NCBI GenBank assembly: GCA_030052745.1
Contig: JANBVO010000015.1
Location: 496,001-560,000, forward strand
From: Pleurostoma richardsiae
Lineage: Eukaryota; Ascomycota; Sordariomycetes; Calosphaeriales; Pleurostomataceae
DNA length: 64,000 bases
Direction of reading: 5' to 3'
The notes beneath the pieces are model-generated. The model had not been told where the DNA came from and did not search any database. It saw only the letters and a program-made list of their open reading frames with translations. Position numbers and translations under genes: made by a program. Each line of letters starts with the position of its first letter. The first letter of the stretch is position 1. Shown piece after piece: positions 23,782 to 36,019 of this stretch.

Positions 23782-25762
23782 TGTCGTGGTGGTTTGAGGC
23801 GCCTGGCCTCACTGAAAGAGGGAATACCGAACAGGACGGCAAGTGTAGTTCACGAAGAGTCGGAATCATACATCGATTATATGTCCTCTTTGGTCCGGAA
23901 GAGGAGGCAACGATGGTTAATTCCCTCTCGAGTCAGAGAGCGCGCGGAGATATATGACATACAAGACGATGCTCATCGTTCGCTCGATGGTATGTCGCGG
24001 CGCAAGCCGTCACAAACCCGGTTTTGGAATACACACGCAACACCTGGCGATCACAGCAGATCTCAGATAGTGGATTTGGCCGTCCCAATCTGTCAACTCA
24101 ATTGCCGAAAAGGAAGAGCCGCGTTCTGTTTGATCACCGCGTTCTGCGTCTGGCCGCGAGGATCCTCATCTGATCCGCGTTTGGCTGTCGCATTGGCCTA
24201 TATTCTCCGTGCATGTGGGGAGATACTGGGACCTCTCAAAACAGATTTCCTATCTGTGTGTTTTAACCCTGAAGGGCTGAAACTAGAGCGTTGCTGGCAT
24301 TGAGGGCCTCTCCCCCGTGCAGTGGTCCCCTCTCCTGAACGCCAAGTCTAAATTGTCGGTAGACCGTTTTGAGTTTCGATGCCTGCCCTGCTTAATAATT
24401 CTACAATTATCCATGCGCCTACAGAGTGCTGTCAATTCTCGCCGTACATGAAATGTTTCATGAGGCCACGCGGCCCCTGAAAGTTCTAGAAGGACACATC
24501 GATGTCAATTCAATGCCAACCCCGCTGGCTTTTGACACATCGAACCGGTAGTCTGCAGGCTACGATTACTGCACTCGTCGCAACGGAGCTATACAGCGGT
24601 CCGTACATCGCCCTGGGAAGAGAAACAAACCCCCACCCCGGAAAGTATGCGGACCCGCGGCTGTGTAATTGTCTGGGTGATGAGAAGTTTCAGACGCTAT
24701 TATTATATCCACACCCTCTTTAGACTGGCCTTGGGCTTCCTCTGTGTCTTTGTCATTCACGACAATTGATTATCCATCAATAACCACCTCTACCATATTA
24801 CAAAGCTGTCTTCCCCCCCACGCTGCTTGGATCGTCAGTACCCGCCAGATGTACCTTCCATTGCAGCTTCACCCTGCTGCCCGGCGCCCATAGGGTGGTG
24901 AGATGGCTGTTCCTGTGTTCTCAGGAGAGGAAGATTGTTTCAGAGGCACCTTGCTGTCCTGGACCTTATTGAACGTGACTAAGCGGCATGATGTAGACCG
25001 AGGTGGTTAGCGGAGACCGGTGTCGCAGCAGCTGTAGGCCCGGGCGTCCCTTGAAAACCGGGCAAGTATCGAACTCTTTGAAAACATACGAAACGGTCAA
25101 AGCAGGAAAGAGTCTTCTGGCATGGATAAGCGTGGCGAACTAAGCTCCTGCGGGATTTGTTCTGGTCGATGTCAGCAGGCGGACCACCAGTCAAGGCCAA
25201 GACTCGTGGAAGCTAACAACTGTCTGGGAACGGAGATTATGACTGGACGCCTCGAACAAACAAGCACAATTGATGGACTATTCTTGTCAAATTGTACGCT
25301 TGATTTGGAATCAAGAAACCGCAGAACTAAACGATTTAAACCAGCGGCAGGCACCGACATACCCCCTATAAGGAGTAGATAGGCCGCAAACGGTACAGCC
25401 GGATTGGACGTCGCAGCTATATGACCAGGACAAAGATCGCCAATTTGTAGTGTCTAGCACATAAGTGGTTGATGTTTGTTAGCCTGGAAGCGTCACTTGA
25501 CGCGTTGCAGCCAATGGTCATGATACAGCGCCCAACTATGACATCAAGGGTTCACAGCCCCCAATGCTCAACGGCGACGTCATTCTACGGTATCAAGATG
25601 GGTGGCCAGCCATTTCCGCACATAGGGATGCCGAGTAAGCTCTTGCTTATATACTAAGGGGTGTTTGGGAGCGTGTGTGCCTTCGCCTGCAGCGGAGCCA
25701 ACGCTGCTACGTTCCAGATAACTACTACAAGTCTCCGCGAAAAGCACTTGAGCTCTAGCAAG
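23782..25762. other. gene-poor stretch upstream of con-6
   Basis: Nearly 2 kb with no family-like coding. Its left part is the MFS promoter, its right part the con-6 promoter. A long antisense frame (23446-24303) enters it but has no recognisable domain. Confidence 0.5.
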
Positions 25763-26084
25763 ATGTCGCAGGGTGCAAAGTCTGTCATTTCCAGAGACAT
25801 GCAGGAGTTGGCAGAGGGACGGGAGACGGTGTCCAACACTGTCCGCGGGCACAAGGCGAATCTCGCCAATCCAAGTATGTGGCAAGCAACCCTCTCACTG
25901 CTTGCTCTTGAGAATTCCCCATGTCATAACACGGCTAGTAGGTACAAGCGAGAAGTCAAAGGAGAATAGTGTGAACATCATCAAGGATATGGGTGGTGAT
26001 GCGAGCCATTACGGGGAGCAAGACGACCCCACTAGCAAAGGCGCTGCAGAGTTGCTGGAAGGTAGTCGGGCGATGGGAGAATGA
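25763..26084 (+). CDS. con-6: conidiation-specific protein 6 (Con-6 family)
   Basis: Exons 25763-25874 and 25942-26084 give an 84-residue hydrophilic protein without cysteine-rich or membrane segments. The Con-6 repeat signature is seen as NTVRGHKANLANP, continued across the intron by STSEKSKENS. The C-terminal tail (DMGGDASHYGEQDDP) is acidic. Con-6 proteins accumulate in spores and conidia of ascomycetes; their molecular role is not established. The intron interrupts the asparagine-proline-threonine junction in the repeat, as in relatives. The frame is open upstream, but the chosen ATG gives the family length. The gene stands alone in a gene-poor region, consistent with developmental regulation. 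Confidence 0.88.
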
Positions 26085-28005
26085 GTGTTATAATTGATGG
26101 TCGCTAAGCTGGCAATGCCCATACGGCAGAAGAAGCGAAAGGCGTGCATATTCAGTTAAATCCATGTCGAAAGGAGAAGATAGTTATTATTGTTCAGGTT
26201 ACATACAAACCATGCAACCGTCGCGTCTAGGTACTGGGAAATGTGACAGACGCTGCATCTCTCGGGCAGTTACGCCAAGCCAGCATCAGGCTTGACATGC
26301 ACGCATCTTTCCTGAAGCAGCTCCCACGATCACAATGTAATTCCATAACGCGCGACACGAGAGGGACGGGACCTGCCCCCTCAAAACCCCCCGAGTGATA
26401 CTGTTACTGAGAAAAAACGCAAGAGCGTGTCAACCAAGACCTAAACACTCAGCGGGACAGTTTGGTAGATCTGTTTCTCGAGGCTCACCTGGACTTCCAC
26501 GCTGCCGCTGCGGAACGTGCCGTAACTCACAGGCAGCGTGGTCTATGTATTGGGGCGTTCCTCCTCACGAGTGAGATTCTCTCACCTCTTTGCACAAAGC
26601 AACTCTGGGAGATTTATTGTACGACAAAGCAGGCATCGAGGAACCCTGCTCTACCCCACAGTTCACGGTCAAGTGTTCTGTCCTCCGAGCCCACGCGTGG
26701 GGGGAAGGGCGCAGACCCACCGGTTCTCCAACAACTGCCGGTGCATCAACGCTAGCTAACCAATGTGCCGGGTTGGAGTCGGCGACGTCACCGTCTCGGA
26801 CCGATCCAGGCCGACGTACCTGCATACGGACTCCATGTAAGATATCGGAGCACTGCCGAGAGAGCGGCGGCCGGCGAACCCACAACGAGTAGTTGGAAGC
26901 TGAACTGTGCTCTCTGAGTGAAGGGGTCGCGCACACTGAAGAGCGCGACTAGTGGCTGGTTTAGCGAGACTCACCCCACCTCGTAGCCGGGGCAGGTCAC
27001 AAAGTCGCTGCAAGGGGAGCCCAAGCTGGCCATGCCGAACGGCCCGAGTATATCAACCAACCTGCCGTCTGCAGTCTTCTTCTTGGGTTAATGGGGACCA
27101 TGCACCGTTGCGTGTATTTCCGCGAAAATGGCGGGCGCATTTGAAGACTTGGTGATTGCTAGCAGCGGAGTCTCTGCCTGGCCTCCGCGAATGCGCCACT
27201 TATGTGGTGAAAGACACACTCTAGAACGAAGCCGCCCTGTCTTTGGAATCATCTTGCCCTTGGCATGGCCTGTTAATTATTTCTATGGGATCTGCATTCT
27301 CCACAGTCGTTGCTCTGCCATGGTCGTGATGTTTACGCACGATGAAGATGGCTAAGAGCCCCGGATTTAGCAAATACGATAGTACGGAATAAAACAGAAT
27401 TAGAGCACTAGGGCCTCCGGGTCTGGGTGATAGGCCATGCCGTATACGGCAATGGGTATTACAAAGATCTGGGGAACCGTCAGGCAGTTGGTGATGATGC
27501 TGCGCGTGCCGGCTGGCGGGCCAGATAAAGGTGAAGCTGTCTCGGCACTGCCCGCCGGGCTAAAACAGGAAGAAGCGGGTCCTGGGTTCACCAGCGGATC
27601 CGATCCCGCACTACCTCCACGCCAAGCAGCGACTGGCGCGCACGGAATAGCGGGCTACGCATCGCTGAAGCGCGCGATGGAAGCATATGGACAGTTCTGT
27701 GGATACGCTGCGGGCTCTGCGGGCTCTGTGGGCCTCGGCCGAGGTCGGCGCCCCATCCTTGATTCCAAAGATTCCAAATCGCGTCAGTCTCCCCGGGCGA
27801 CGCGTCGGTGGGGAATCTGCTGATAAGGACCATCCTTCCGAGATATGTAAGAAAGAGGGGCCGGGCCTCGTGCGATTTTTCTCCTTCCTTTCCTCACATC
27901 GAGATCCTTCTTCACCGCGCCGTCGTCAACCGAAACCACAGTCTCTCGTCACCAGCTCAGCTTTCTCTGCCCGCCAGCATCACAGCCTTCGAGAGTCCCG
28001 TCACA
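26085..28005. other. gene-poor stretch, con-6 to peroxiredoxin
   Basis: No convincing gene. Overlapping open frames occur on both strands without family motifs. A short direct repeat of GCGGGCTCT lies near 27710-27727. The last 130 bases are pyrimidine-rich and look like the peroxiredoxin leader. Confidence 0.5.
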
Positions 28006-28712
28006 ATGTCCAAGGCGTTTGTCCAGAAGCCCGCGCCGGCCTTCAAGGCCACCACCGTCTTCCCGGGCGGTGAGTTCAAGGACATCTCTCTGTCCGACTT
28101 CCGCGGCCAGTGGTACGTATCCCGAGCGACCAATAGTTGCGGCTGCAGCTTGATCAGCATGAACCCTCTGCTAACGTGGCACTGCCCAGGGTCGTCCTCC
28201 TCTTCTACCCCATGGACTTCACGTTTGTGTGCCCCACGGAGATCATCCAGTACAACGACTCGCTCGACCGCTTCAAGGCCCTCAACACCACTGTGCTGGG
28301 TGTCTCGACCGATTCCGCCTACAGCCACTTGGCCTGGGTCCAGAAGCCGCGCAAGGAGGGAGGCCTCGGCGAAGACCTGCAGATGCCCTTGATTGCCGAC
28401 CGCAACCAGCAGATCTCGCGCCACTACGGCGTGCTGATCGAGGAGGAGGGCGTCGCCCTGCGCGGCCTCTTCATCATCGACCCCAAGGGCACCCTGCGCC
28501 AGATCACCGTCAACGACCTGCCCGTCGGCCGCAACGTCGAGGAGACCATCCGCCTCATCGAGGCCCTGCAGTTCACCGACGAGTACGGTGAGGTGTGTCC
28601 CGCTGGCTGGAACAAGGGCAGCAAGACGATCAAGGCCGACCCCAAGGCCAGCCTCGAGTACTTTGGCGATGCCAACGGCGACAGCAAGCGCCAGAAGATG
28701 GAGACCGACTAA
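28006..28712 (+). CDS. typical 2-Cys peroxiredoxin (Tsa1/Prx1 type)
   Basis: Exons 28006-28112 and 28190-28712 join to 209 residues. Typical 2-Cys peroxiredoxins reduce hydrogen peroxide and organic peroxides and are recycled by thioredoxin in the cytosol. The peroxidatic Cys50 lies in DFTFVCPTE and the resolving Cys172 in GEVCPAGW. Both structural features of the hyperoxidation-sensitive eukaryotic class are present: GGLG in the middle and a C-terminal YF motif (SLEYF). A charged tail of about 18 residues (ending KMETD) extends past it. No sulfiredoxin gene lies in the window. The strong codon bias towards C-ending codons suggests high expression. The call is very secure. Confidence 0.96.
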
Positions 28713-29103
28713 GGGGGCTGCCCGCGATGGGGGCATCCAATGCATCTGGAATTGAGGCTTTAGAGTAGATGAGAGACTATAGAGGGTGTGTCAGTGCACC
28801 AAGGCCCATCAGAACCCTGACGGCTGGACGGCAGGGATTAGAGACGCATTTTTGTTTCCTGATAGACCGCACTGCTAATAGAGAATAGAAGAATAGACCC
28901 TCAACTCGTCCGCTCACCAGCATTCTGACCGTCCATAGTCCGCATTCACACTTTTTCTCTTGGCACCATGTATCGGGTTCTTTACGGCGTCTGGCATGGC
29001 ATCGGATCCTCGCCCCCAAGTAGCTGCCGTGATCTTGTCAGCTACACCGAGGGCTGCACGGTAGCGGGAAATGATGCGATGCGGGGGGGCGATGGCGGGA
29101 TGT

Positions 29104-29131
29104 CGTGGAGTCTGAGACGTGGAGTCTGAGA
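29104..29131. repeat. 14-base tandem duplication
   Basis: Two perfect adjacent copies of CGTGGAGTCTGAGA are directly visible. Confidence 0.9.
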
Positions 29132-29160
29132 CCTGGCGTCCATGACTCCATGTTGTGCTT

Positions 29161-29182
29161 TGCTGTGCTGTGCTGTGCTGTG
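29161..29182. repeat. TGCTG pentanucleotide run
   Basis: Four consecutive TGCTG units followed by a partial unit. Confidence 0.9.
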
Positions 29183-30439
29183 CACACCCGAGGTTGCGGC
29201 CTCTTGCGGCTTGCTCCTGTGCATTGTGCCCGCTGAGGCCTGACGGTCTTGTTTGTGCACAAAAAGTTGTTCGTGGCCCTAAAAGGATGGTGATGTCAGA
29301 TGGCAGTTTATCGAGTTCATCATGGTACGGAGTGCACCGCTCACTGTCCGTGCTGTGCTCCGTACTCAAGAGGTACCTCGATAACCCTCGGTGATGCAGA
29401 GCGGGGACCACGCCTCGAGAGTCTGACGCATGATTGGCTGCCTGCAAGGGCGCGGCGAACAGCTTCAGCTCGGCGGCAGCGGCAAGGTCGCCTCCGATTC
29501 GCCAGGAGAATTTAGCCAGCCGCCGATATCGGCGTCTGGATCTCCGTGGCCATGCTCCGCCTCGGAGGCCGACCGGCTCCGGCGCTGAGGGTGCTCCGGA
29601 GCTTCACCCTTCACGAACTCGGCCTCAGGCGGCACTGACGTGGATAACAACCTACCGACCTGCCCACATAAGTGCCCACCCAGGTTACCAGCGCGGCCGC
29701 TGCTCTCCGGCCCGCGTTAGATGGCCGGCCCTTGGTCCATTCTCATTTCGCCAACCGCAGCTCGTTCATGACCGCCGAGTGGCACAGCCCTGCCTCATGC
29801 TAGGGCAAGGCGGACGAATGCCCAGGCCTTTCAGCTATAGGCGCTACAATGGAGCAGCCTAGTAGTGCCACATAGACTTTTGTTGACAGGCGATGTGGGC
29901 AGATCGCACCTCCGATAAATCGAGCAGCCTGCCTATCGCTGTGTTTCTAGGCACTGAACTGACCGACGGACAGCGCCCTGAGGCTGCGCAATACATTACT
30001 TCGGATCAAATCACCAGCAATGCCATGATCATACAGTCGCAACGATACCAGAACAGCAAGGCTCTATTAAGATTCTACCCAGCCCGACAACCTGTGGTCG
30101 ACACTCCGTCACGTCCCTTAGCCAGAAAAGCAAAAACTGCAGACTCAGTGGCAAGAGAAGCCCATAGGCGCGCATGAGATGATGCGGCCCTTTTTAGGTT
30201 GATATTGGACCTCTGTCAAGATTCAGCTTTGCTTTATGGAGAGCTGTGTCAACTTGGCTGAGTGCTACCCTGAGCACCATACTGGCCCATTTCTCCTCTC
30301 GCTGGCTGTTTGATGCAACTTCCTAGGACTACGCGATAATACAAAGACTTTTCAAGTGCTGAACCTCTATCGAGAACTATTTGTTGAACCCATCACCGTT
30401 GACTCCGTCGCAGAAACCCTCTCCAAGAGCCACATCTTG

Positions 30440-31400
30440 TCAAACTTTGAGCTCAGTGACCCATTCAACAGCAGCCTTCACGATCGCTTCCACGAGCTCG
30501 ACCTCTCCCATGTTCCGTGGCGCATACACCATGATCCACCCCGGCGGCGCGAACTTTGCCGGGAACCTCTGGCCCCAACCCCCCTCGACCAGTCGCCTCG
30601 CGTCCGGCTCCGACAGAAACACGTGCAGGCTGTTCTCTGCGGGATGCACATGCGCGATCTCGCGATCCACGACATCATTCAGGGCCGCGGGGTTCAGGGT
30701 TGGGAGGTCGCGATGTGCGTACAGCGCGTCGCCGGTGCCGCCCTCCGTCTTGGAAGGCCCAACGTCCAGGACGTCAGGGTGCGCTGTCGCCAGGCGGCGG
30801 GCTAAACTGTGCAGGCGCGCTAACGAGGCCTGAGAGAGCTCCTCTTGCCCGGGCACTTCGCGGTGAGGCAGTGTGCGGGAGACGATTTGGGGCCGCGATC
30901 CGGCACGCCGCGGGAAGTCGGCGGGAAGAAAGCAAGGTCCAGTGGCCTTGAGGTGTGACGCGTCGTTGACGTCGTCGTGGCCGAAGAGGCGACCGATGCG
31001 AAGCCGTGTCATTCGCAAATAGCCACTGCGTGACAGGTCAGTGTTAGTGGAGTGAGCAACGGACGTAGTACAAAAGTGGAGGTCGGTCGGAAAGGCTTTT
31101 TAGAAGGGAGGCAATAGTAGATGTGTCGTGAAGTGCTTCTGGGCAAAGTCTCTTTGCCTCAGCTACATGGAGGAAATACCCACGCAATGCTGGGTGTCGT
31201 TCCGCCTGTGCCAAAGGATCTCCACTCCCAATAATCGCTCAAGGTCCTTCAGGCAGATTATTAGTCCCTAAAGGCGAGTAGATATTGGAAAATGCCATAA
31301 CATACCATATAACGCTGCTCAAGACAGCGGCTACTAAGCCCGTATAAAACGGGTGTGACTTGGCGACGGTGACAGCTCTCGTGAGGACTTCAACGGCCAT
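30440..31400 (-). CDS. luciferase-domain membrane protein of unknown function
   Basis: On the complement, exons 31400-31306, 31246-31184 and 31025-30440 join to 247 residues. A hydrophobic N-terminal segment (about residues 19-35) suggests a membrane anchor. It is followed by a DYWEWRSFGTGGTPS motif and the GYLRMTRLRIGRLFG segment seen in fungal proteins annotated as luciferase domain-containing. The C-terminal domain carries HxHPAENSLHVFLSEPDA and GWGQRFP, also typical. Despite the family name there is no evidence of light emission; the biochemical role is unknown. The second intron uses a GTGGGT donor; that choice restores the AGYLR junction. It is co-directional with the neighbouring esterase. 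The family assignment is good, the function open. Confidence 0.82.
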
Positions 31401-31866
31401 ATCTTCTCTATCGGGCTCACACGATAACGAACCTTTACTGAAGTTAGTTTAGTCAACAATTGTAAGGAAATATGAAGCCTGCACTCCTCCCTCGGTCTTT
31501 TTTCTTTGCAGTTCTTTATTATAAGGAGTCGAAGGTTGGATGTATGACGTCGAAGTCTCCACCAATCGGCTGGACATCCGTATTATCGACCGTTGCTTGA
31601 TTCAAGGAGATGACATTACACTGGCGACACAATACTTACCCGTTTCTCGGATATATCGGATATTCCCTTCGGACCTCGAGCGCACCCTTCGCTCTTCCTT
31701 AGTATTGAGACCACGTAAGAGGTGAGATCGACTTCATGTTGCTCTATGGATTTTCTAAATACCGCCTCTTTTGGTAAGGACACAGAGCACCTCTACAAGT
31801 GCCATCAGTGGGTCTTTCCCACGCGATGTCATGAAAGCGGTGGCTCATACACAGCCGGGAACATAG
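31401..31866. other. intergenic, luciferase-domain gene promoter
   Basis: Between two co-directional minus-strand genes. No coding or repeat signal is recognised. Confidence 0.5.
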
Positions 31867-32924
31867 TTAAGGCCAGTACTTTCTTACGAACGCCATCGCC
31901 TCCGCCACCCAAGGCTCCGACAGACCGTGGCCCCTGTCAAACCCGTGGTCACCGGGCTGGATGCTGTACAACAGCGGCACTTCCGGGTGAACGTCCCTGA
32001 TCATGTCAACCATCTGGTCCGTCCCAGGCTTAGGAGTCTGTCATCAGAGTACAGGAGTCAGCAGAAGTTATCTCACGATGGGACTAGGTCAACCACAACG
32101 CACAATACTATCGTCAACTCCCTGCGCAATCCATACCGGCGGGATCGTCTTCGAGAGGCGTAAAGGATGTCCTAATGTCAGGCGGGGATCGTCCCCTAGC
32201 ATCTCCCGGTGGCGTCCGGTGTTGAACATTCCGCTCATCAAGTCTGTCCTCCATGGGAACTTGGATCCGATCCGTATCTCCCCTTTATGAGTGACCATAT
32301 AATCGGTCAGTAGCTTGTCTTCCTCCGCGGTGGCACACTCGAGACGCGGGTTGTACGCCTCGAGATCGGGGTACATGCTGGGGAATTGCGCCATGACAAT
32401 ACGAATCTTGGCTTGTGGGAACAACAGTGCCGACTGCAGCGACAGGTAGCCCCCAGCGCTCTCGCCGCATACAGCAATACGGTCGAGGTCAACCGTCAGA
32501 CCTAGGTGCTTCGAGGTGAGGGCCGCAGGCAGGGACGCGTGCACCCAGCTCCAGAAGTCCTCTATATCCTGCAGAACGTCGGTGCCGTTGACCTCGGGAA
32601 GAAGACGATAGGCAGGATCAACGATGATAGCATCTTCGGACTCAGCCAGCTGGAGCATCCTGTTCTTTCTGTGTCAGAGATTGTCTTTGCGCGCTCAAAG
32701 CTGCGCTTATAGTGACCGAGAGGATCGTACCATGTGGCGAGAAACGCCGGCTCGAGGGTCACTCCATTAATCAATCCCCCCCCATGGAAGTGCACGAGGA
32801 CCGGGCAGGTCATCTTTGCGAATGCGATGCCCTTGGGAACGAGAGTAGACACATGAAAAGGTACGTCATTCATGGTCTTGTAGACAAGCTCATGTCGTTC
32901 AAAGCGGGGGAGAAGCGACGCCAT
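31867..32924 (-). CDS. alpha/beta-hydrolase esterase (HGGG, hormone-sensitive-lipase-like)
   Basis: On the complement, exons 32924-32731, 32659-32104 and 32037-31867 join to 306 residues. The oxyanion-hole motif HFHGGG is at residues 45-50 and the nucleophile Ser132 sits in GESAGG. The acid is probably in VDDS near the second junction, and the catalytic His lies in GDHGFD. No signal peptide is present, so an intracellular ester or lactone hydrolase is likely. The first junction joins FLATW to MLQLAESEDAIIVDPAYRLLPE, exactly the family pattern. The last junction is less certain because the GTGCGT donor is weak. It diverges from the Zn2Cys6 regulator across 569 bases, which makes it a candidate target of that regulator. 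Confidence 0.86.
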
Positions 32925-33493
32925 CCTTTTTGACCAAGCATGTGGTTACCTCGATCCTAGATCAATGGGAAAGCTCGAAGATCGTAGATGGTCGATGATC
33001 GTGCTTATGCACCACGAAGTCCAGGACTGCATTGCCAGCATCTCCGATCCGTCGAGGGAGACCACTGCTTAAAAGGACATTCTCAGCGACTACAAAGTCG
33101 CTTGAGGTCTGCCTCGTAACTTCACTTTCCATCGGGGGCATTCGGACTGGAGCAAAATCTTAGGAAGCAGTGCGCTATAGAAGGGGCTGGGAACTGCTTG
33201 TGCGGTGTGCTTGAATCGCGAGGGAAGAATGTATCCGGCGATAGCAATTCGTAGCTTGGGATGGTAGCTGCCAAACCTGGTTCGGGGAGATCGGGATGCC
33301 ATCGGAAAATTCGGAAATGTTCCGACGAGACTGACTAATCAGCCTCCGATGTTACTGTAGATCCGAAATGCAATCCGACGCCGATACCAACGGGTAGCGA
33401 GCAGCGGGAGAACACAGGTTAGACGCACGGCATATGTCCTAGTCCGTCACACTATCACTCACTCGCTCAAGTTACTCTTGTTTCTCGCTGCCA
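32925..33493. promoter_or_regulatory. divergent promoter, esterase and Zn2Cys6 regulator
   Basis: 569 bases between the two start codons. No gene is seen. Zn2Cys6 proteins often bind CGG-containing sites and several CGG triplets occur here (for example around 33133, 33235 and 33282), but I cannot define a paired site with confidence. Confidence 0.45.
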
Positions 33494-36019
33494 ATGACGG
33501 ACGACCCGTCGAGACCCCTGGCCAAACGCCGTAAAACACAACTCGCTTGCGACACCTGCCGTGCCCGCAAGACCGGCTGCGATGGCAAGCGGCCGTATTG
33601 CACGTTCTGCACGCTGAGAGGCTGGCAGGCTACATGTTCATACCAGGAGAGATCAGGCCACCCTAGCAACCCGTACGTCACGCGAGGTCTAGTCTAACCT
33701 GGTGCCTCACAAACAAGAGTCATCTCCTAGTTATGACTTGCCGCCTCGTATAAAGCTCACTCTTATCCTAGAACTCTACTGGACCTCGAGAAGAGACTGG
33801 CAAAACTCGAAGATCGTCGCCAACCGTTGGCATCGTCGAGAGACACTGCGGGCGACAGCGCATGCATTGCCAATGGCCTAGGGAGTCATAGTGACCCAGC
33901 ATCTACCGGTCGGGATGCTCATACTGGTCCTCCAAGTCTCGGTTCATCTCCTGCAATCCATGTAACTGCCGGAGTTGGCGCCGGGTCTACCACCGATGAG
34001 GACCGGCCCACCTTCGGAACTGGTTCCAATTCCGAATTTGCTCAGCAGGTCATTTCGGTTGCCTCCGCTTTCCACAAAGGCGCAATCGTCTCAGAGCCCG
34101 ATCCCTTCGTCCGCAGACCCCTAGGTTACGCTAAAGTGGATGATGAAACCGTTGAACTTGATATCAGCGACCTTATCCTGCCGCCTCGAGTAATGGCCGA
34201 CTCCTTGCTTCGATGCTTTTGGGAACTATTCCATCCACTGTTCCCCTTTCTACATCAGCCGAGCTTTGACGCCGCATATAATGAAGTATGGGAACCCATG
34301 ACCGCCTCGGAGATGCACAACAGATCCCTGAAAAAGGCCGTGCTCTATTCCACGATAAATACTGTCTTGGCTATAGGTTGCCAGCGAAACGAGGAGTTAG
34401 CCGAAGAAGACAGAGAATCCATGGCTAGGGAGCTGTACAAACGATCCGTAAGGCTGGTACCTTTGGATACGTTGGATACGTCATCACTGTCCATAGTCCA
34501 GCTGCTCCTTCTTCGGGGGCACTATCTTCTGTACACTCAGTTTGCGAATCGCTGTTGGAACACTGTTGGGGTTACGGTCAGAGCTGCCCAGGCCATTGGC
34601 CTGCATGATCCCCAATTGACCTCAGCTGCATCAAGCCAGATAGCTCGAGAGATGCGGCGAAGAGTGTGGTTTAGTTGTATGAGCTTGGATCGGTGCGCCC
34701 GCAGTCTGCTTTATTTCCTCATGAGCGGAACCCTATGTCGAAAATCATGCTGACGACCGGGACAGGATTACATCCACTACCCTTGGCCGTCCCAGTGCTA
34801 TACTGAAAAGTGCGCATGTCTCATTGCCAGCCTCTATAGACGACGAGTACCTCGCAACAACAGGGGAGGGGCAGCAACCCGACGGGATCCCCTCACGGCT
34901 CGATTTCTTTGTCTACGCGCTGAAGCTGATCGAAATCGGCGAGAGTCCGAAGCACCTTAGGCTCTGCCACACCCAGAGCGAAACCGTCAGTGAATACCGA
35001 GGACAGGATCTTGGCTCCCTCCTCGATCTAAATGCAGAGCTAGACCGCTTCGTCCTGGAGTTACCCCCGCATCTTAGACCTGAGAAGATACGGGCCGATT
35101 CGGGGACAGAGAGCAGGAACAGCCGCAGCGCATGCTTTGAGTTCCAGAGTAGAGTGTTGAAAGCGAGGTAAGTCTCAAGCACCCGTGCCTAGCCAAGTCG
35201 AGGGTCAAAAACGTTGTTGACTATGTAGGGTAATGTACACGCGCCTGAGAATACTCCGTCCTTTGGTTGTTGCTGAAGCGCTTCGCTGCGCAGCGACACA
35301 ATCCACTACTTCTCAGGCCCAGACGGCGGCGTCCCAGGTACAGTATAGGCTCTGCGAAGACATGAGCAGGCTGTGCCTCACGACAGTCCACGAGGTACTT
35401 GAGGAGTTGTATGAGCACCTCTCCCACGTCTATCGGACTTCGCCATGGCACGCTCTATATTGTATGTCTCAGATACCATTCGCACGCCAAGAGTCAGCTC
35501 TCCTTGCTCACAAGACTTGCAGTCGCTTTTGCCGCCGCCTCTGTCCTTCTCGCCGCTACTCTCTGCCCTTATCTTGATGTACACCTCGACGTCGACCCCG
35601 GCAGGTCTTCCTGGGAGAAGGCCATGGGCATGTTTCGCTTCCACAAAGCGCACGTTCCTTCGGCTGAAAGAGGCATAGAAACTATGGAACTTCTAAGAAA
35701 CTGCGTCGATACTCGACAACGGCCTGTAGAAGGAAAGTCTGACGCTGCAGAGATGATGCAAAACTTCCCGAAGCCACCTATTTTGTCAAATCCAGGATTC
35801 CGTACTTCCACTAAGACTACTCTAGGCACTTTGTCCACGCGGCACGAGCAACCTTTGCCATTTATGCCGCACGACGCGGCCACCTCCTTCGTTGAAACTT
35901 CGACGGCACAGGAGGATTTGCACAATCTTTGTGAAGTGCTGGATTCTGTGCCATTTGATCGGACGTGGTTTGGATCTCAAGATTTCGGCTTCGATGAATG
36001 GATTCTAGATCCCTCATAG
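33494..36019 (+). CDS. Zn(II)2Cys6 fungal transcription factor
   Basis: Exons 33494-33672, 33772-34692, 34766-35167, 35229-35461 and 35523-36019 join to 743 residues. The binuclear zinc cluster near residues 19-48 follows CX2CX6CX6CX2CX8C exactly, preceded by the basic AKRRKTQ run. A heptad-like DLEKRLAKLE segment just after the first intron probably dimerises. The fungal-specific regulatory domain is seen from LLRCFWELFHPLFPFLHQPSF through FSCMSLDR and TSTTLGRPSAI. The C-terminus is a Ser/Thr-rich tail with acidic patches, typical of activation regions. All four junctions agree in phase. It lies between the divergent esterase and two downstream oxidoreductases; a local regulatory role is inferred only from position. 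Confidence 0.92.

Larger units (their letters stand above)
28713..30439. other. gene-poor stretch with short tandem repeats
   Basis: No gene is supported. It holds a 14-base tandem duplication at 29104-29131 and a TGCTG run just after it. GC-rich open frames around 29430-29860 exist on both strands but look accidental. Confidence 0.5.

Noticed and set aside
23446-24303. 285-codon plus-strand open frame
   Set aside because: It is antisense to the first exons of the MFS gene, has no recognisable domain, and its composition looks like a shadow of coding sequence followed by non-coding DNA.
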